Source: IGN3 sp964434675
GTDB lineage: Bacteria > Bacteroidota > Ignavibacteria > Ignavibacteriales > Ignavibacteriaceae
DNA length: 64,000 bases
Assembly (NCBI GenBank): GCA_964434675.1
Contig: CAYSWN010000004.1
Location: forward strand, 28,558-92,557
Direction: 5' to 3'
The notes under the pieces were generated by a model. That model saw only the letters and a list, made by a program, of their open reading frames with translations. It had not been told where the DNA came from and made no database searches. Both the position numbers and the translations under genes were made by a program. This document shows positions 62,421 to 64,000 of the stretch, piece by piece (position 1 is the first letter of the stretch; every line of letters starts with the position of its first letter).

Positions 62421-63755
62421 TTATCTCCAAATAAAAGACTTCAATAACTGAATAGAACTTTCTCTTGTTTTTTTTATGAACAAGGGTATAATTAATACAG
62501 AAAAACCGTAAGAAGTTATCGTAGCAATTGCTGCTCCTTTTCCTTGCATTATAGGTATCAAAATAAAATTCATCACAACATTTAGCAAACAAGCACCAGC
62601 AGTATAATAAAAACTATATTTTTGTAAATTTTCGTTTATCAACCAGGCTCCTCTTGCAACACCTTGAAAGACAAATATGCCTGCCCAAATATTCAATGCT
62701 AAGATTTCTTCTGCTCCTGCATACTGATTTCCATAAAGTAAATCTATTATATATCCAGAAAAGAATGTTGTAAATAATGCAATCACTATTCCAATCCAAG
62801 TCATAACGGCGTATAGTTTTGCCATCCTCCTATAATACAAGGCTTCGTCTTGTTGTTTTGTTTCAACAATTACAGGGAATACGGAATTAACAATTGTCAT
62901 AGGGATAAAATACCAGACTTCAGCCAACCTTACGGCTGCTGAATAAATACCTACAGATTTATCACCAACAAGTTCTTTTAGCATTATCTGATCGATTCGC
63001 ATATAAAACATTATTGCCAAGCTGGAAAGTATTAATGGCCAGCTCTCTCTTAATAGCTCTTTTGCTTTTGATATTTTTATTCTCCAATAGAATAATTTTT
63101 CTTTTGAATAAACATATGTTGAAATTAGAAGTAACCCGCTTAAAATATTTTCAAGTAAAATAGCAATAGCAAAAGTAATAATTGACGCATCCAGAATGAT
63201 TAATAGAATTCTTAAAATTGATATAGTAACAAAAGAAATATTTTTTGCATAGACTGTATATTTAGATTTTAAATTTGCCTGAAACCAAAAATCAATCACA
63301 TCCAAAGATTGAAATGCTGTGCCAATAGAAATAGCAACAATCAAAAGCAAACTTAGTGTATCGCCTGGTCTGATAATGCTAATTAACAGAATACTCAGTG
63401 TAATAAGAAGGATGCTCCCAACAATTCTTAAAAAAAAAGCGGTTCCAATAATTTCATGCTTATCTTTAGGAAACAGCACTAATTTTCTAACTATAATTTG
63501 ATCGAGACCTAAGGATGATATTACACTAATTATAGATACAAAAGCGATACTGTAATTTAGCAAACCGAAATCGGAAGGACCGAGATATCTGGCTATCAAA
63601 ACCGTTGTAATCATCCCCAGGCTTAGTTTTAATATTTTATCACCTAAAAGCCAGCTAAAATTTTCAATGACCAGTTTTAATTTTATTTTACTATTTTCAT
63701 CTACAGGAATAACCTTAGTAAAAAGTTTATTAGTAAATGAATTTCGTTTTTTCAT
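62421..63755 (-). CDS. Wzx-like oligosaccharide flippase
   Basis: 444 residues from ATG 63753-63755; a TTG start 47 codons upstream would overlap the preceding gene and lacks homology-type sequence. About twelve hydrophobic helices and the polysaccharide-transporter (MATE-like) hallmark VLIARYLGPSDFGLLNYSIAFVSI near residues 45-70. It moves an undecaprenyl-linked repeat unit across the inner membrane. The C-terminus is FLIPIMQGKGAAIATITSYGF-like. It starts the operon that leads to the methyltransferase, CapK and CapA-like genes. A polymerase (Wzy) is not seen. Confidence 0.88.
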   Translation of the reverse strand: MKKRNSFTNKLFTKVIPVDENSKIKLKLVIENFSWLLGDKILKLSLGMITTVLIARYLGPSDFGLLNYSIAFVSIISVISSLGLDQIIVRKLVLFPKDKHEIIGTAFFLRIVGSILLITLSILLISIIRPGDTLSLLLIVAISIGTAFQSLDVIDFWFQANLKSKYTVYAKNISFVTISILRILLIILDASIITFAIAILLENILSGLLLISTYVYSKEKLFYWRIKISKAKELLRESWPLILSSLAIMFYMRIDQIMLKELVGDKSVGIYSAAVRLAEVWYFIPMTIVNSVFPVIVETKQQDEALYYRRMAKLYAVMTWIGIVIALFTTFFSGYIIDLLYGNQYAGAEEILALNIWAGIFVFQGVARGAWLINENLQKYSFYYTAGACLLNVVMNFILIPIMQGKGAAIATITSYGFSVLIIPLFIKKTRESSIQLLKSFIWR

Positions 63756-63843
63756 ATTCTGAATTTGATTTGCGGCAACTTTGAATAAATGAACAAAAAT
63801 AATTGCTATAATTTTTCTGAATACAGGAAATTGATAAAAGCGC

Positions 63844-64000
63844 TCACTTTGATTTTGAAGTTTTTTTCTTTCTAAGCTCAATAAAAACAGAAACAATCAA
63901 TCCGAGTACTACAAGAGAACTTAAGAATAGAGAAACATTTTTTGCAATAAAAAAACTTTTAGGCGCATAATTAAACTCAACTAAGTGTTTACCGGCAGGA
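63844..64000 (-). CDS. YfhO-like membrane protein, C-terminal fragment (cut by window edge)
   Basis: The last 51 codons end at TGA 63844-63846. The visible part reads PAGKHLVEFNYAPKSFF, then a hydrophobic helix (SLFLSSLVVLGLIVSVFI) and a Lys-rich tail (RKKKTSKSK). This arrangement is the usual end of YfhO family membrane proteins, which assist glycosylation of lipoteichoic acid or related glycans in other bacteria. It lies just upstream of the flippase gene on the same strand, a plausible partner. The rest of the gene is outside the window. Confidence 0.6.
   Translation of the reverse strand, partial: PAGKHLVEFNYAPKSFFIAKNVSLFLSSLVVLGLIVSVFIELRKKKTSKSK

Noticed and set aside
62421..63896. 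TTG start 47 codons upstream for the flippase.
   Set aside because: It would overlap the preceding gene's coding end and adds a poorly conserved hydrophobic tail; the ATG at 63755 fits the Wzx start.
1..64000. tRNA, rRNA, prophage or insertion-sequence transposase genes.
   Set aside because: None was recognised by eye on either strand; a dedicated scan could still reveal a short RNA.

Overview
The window looks like a chromosomal segment of an AT-rich, free-living bacterium of the Ignavibacteria lineage (Bacteroidota/Chlorobiota side). The main clue is two secreted proteins (6679-7935, 8113-9900) that end in type IX secretion sorting domains of the NYPNPFNPTTSIKFSLP type. DUF4301, DUF4175, DUF4159, a BatA-domain protein, a long IspH and a long GroES-like protein fit the same lineage. 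This assignment is inference from protein style; no rRNA or tRNA gene was seen.

Layout. 1-5 kb: the 5' part of a PAS/AAA+ sigma-54-type regulator, a small Cys-containing protein, DUF4301, aquaporin Z and an OmpA-type protein with calcium-binding type 3 repeats. 5-12.4 kb: MeaB GTPase, the two T9SS cargo proteins, a TIGR01777 epimerase and an MFS exporter. 12.4-19 kb: ahcY and metK (methyl cycle), a nitronate-monooxygenase-like flavoprotein, ispH, a small membrane protein and prfA. 19-23.7 kb: a four-gene signalling operon made of a PAS histidine kinase, an NtrC-type regulator, a STAS protein and a double-receiver PP2C phosphatase. 23.8-37.2 kb: DUF4175/DUF4159, an EVE protein, GNAT, rmuC, a GxxExxY gene between inverted repeats, the chain hflX-hutH-yciI-anmK, and a BatA/VWA protein. 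37.4-45.3 kb: MarR, aconitase, three pseudopilin-like proteins followed by a degenerate sigma-54-family regulator, a 49-residue membrane peptide with a structured leader, and a GroES-like protein.

45.3-48.2 kb holds a compact operon of type III polyketide synthase, methyltransferase and FAD oxidoreductase. It has the same gene types as srsABC-type phenolic-lipid loci. 48.3-64 kb is a surface-glycan region: glycosyltransferases, an FdtA/FdtB-like pair for a dTDP-3-amino-3,6-dideoxyhexose, several methyltransferases, a CapA-like protein, a CapK-like adenylate-forming enzyme, a Wzx-like flippase and the C-terminus of a YfhO-like membrane protein. Three tandem lipoproteins with five-bladed-propeller-like repeats sit inside it.

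The best candidates for something undescribed are: the pseudopilin trio with its GAFTGA-less regulator and the adjacent membrane peptide; the type III PKS operon; the GxxExxY cassette between inverted repeats; small in-frame palindromic or GC-rich insertions inside meaB and a T9SS gene; a histidine ammonia-lyase with a Ser-Ser-Gly cofactor triad; and the tandem lipoproteins with a homogenised N-terminal module. Many intergenic spaces carry palindromes or terminators that reuse the same stems.
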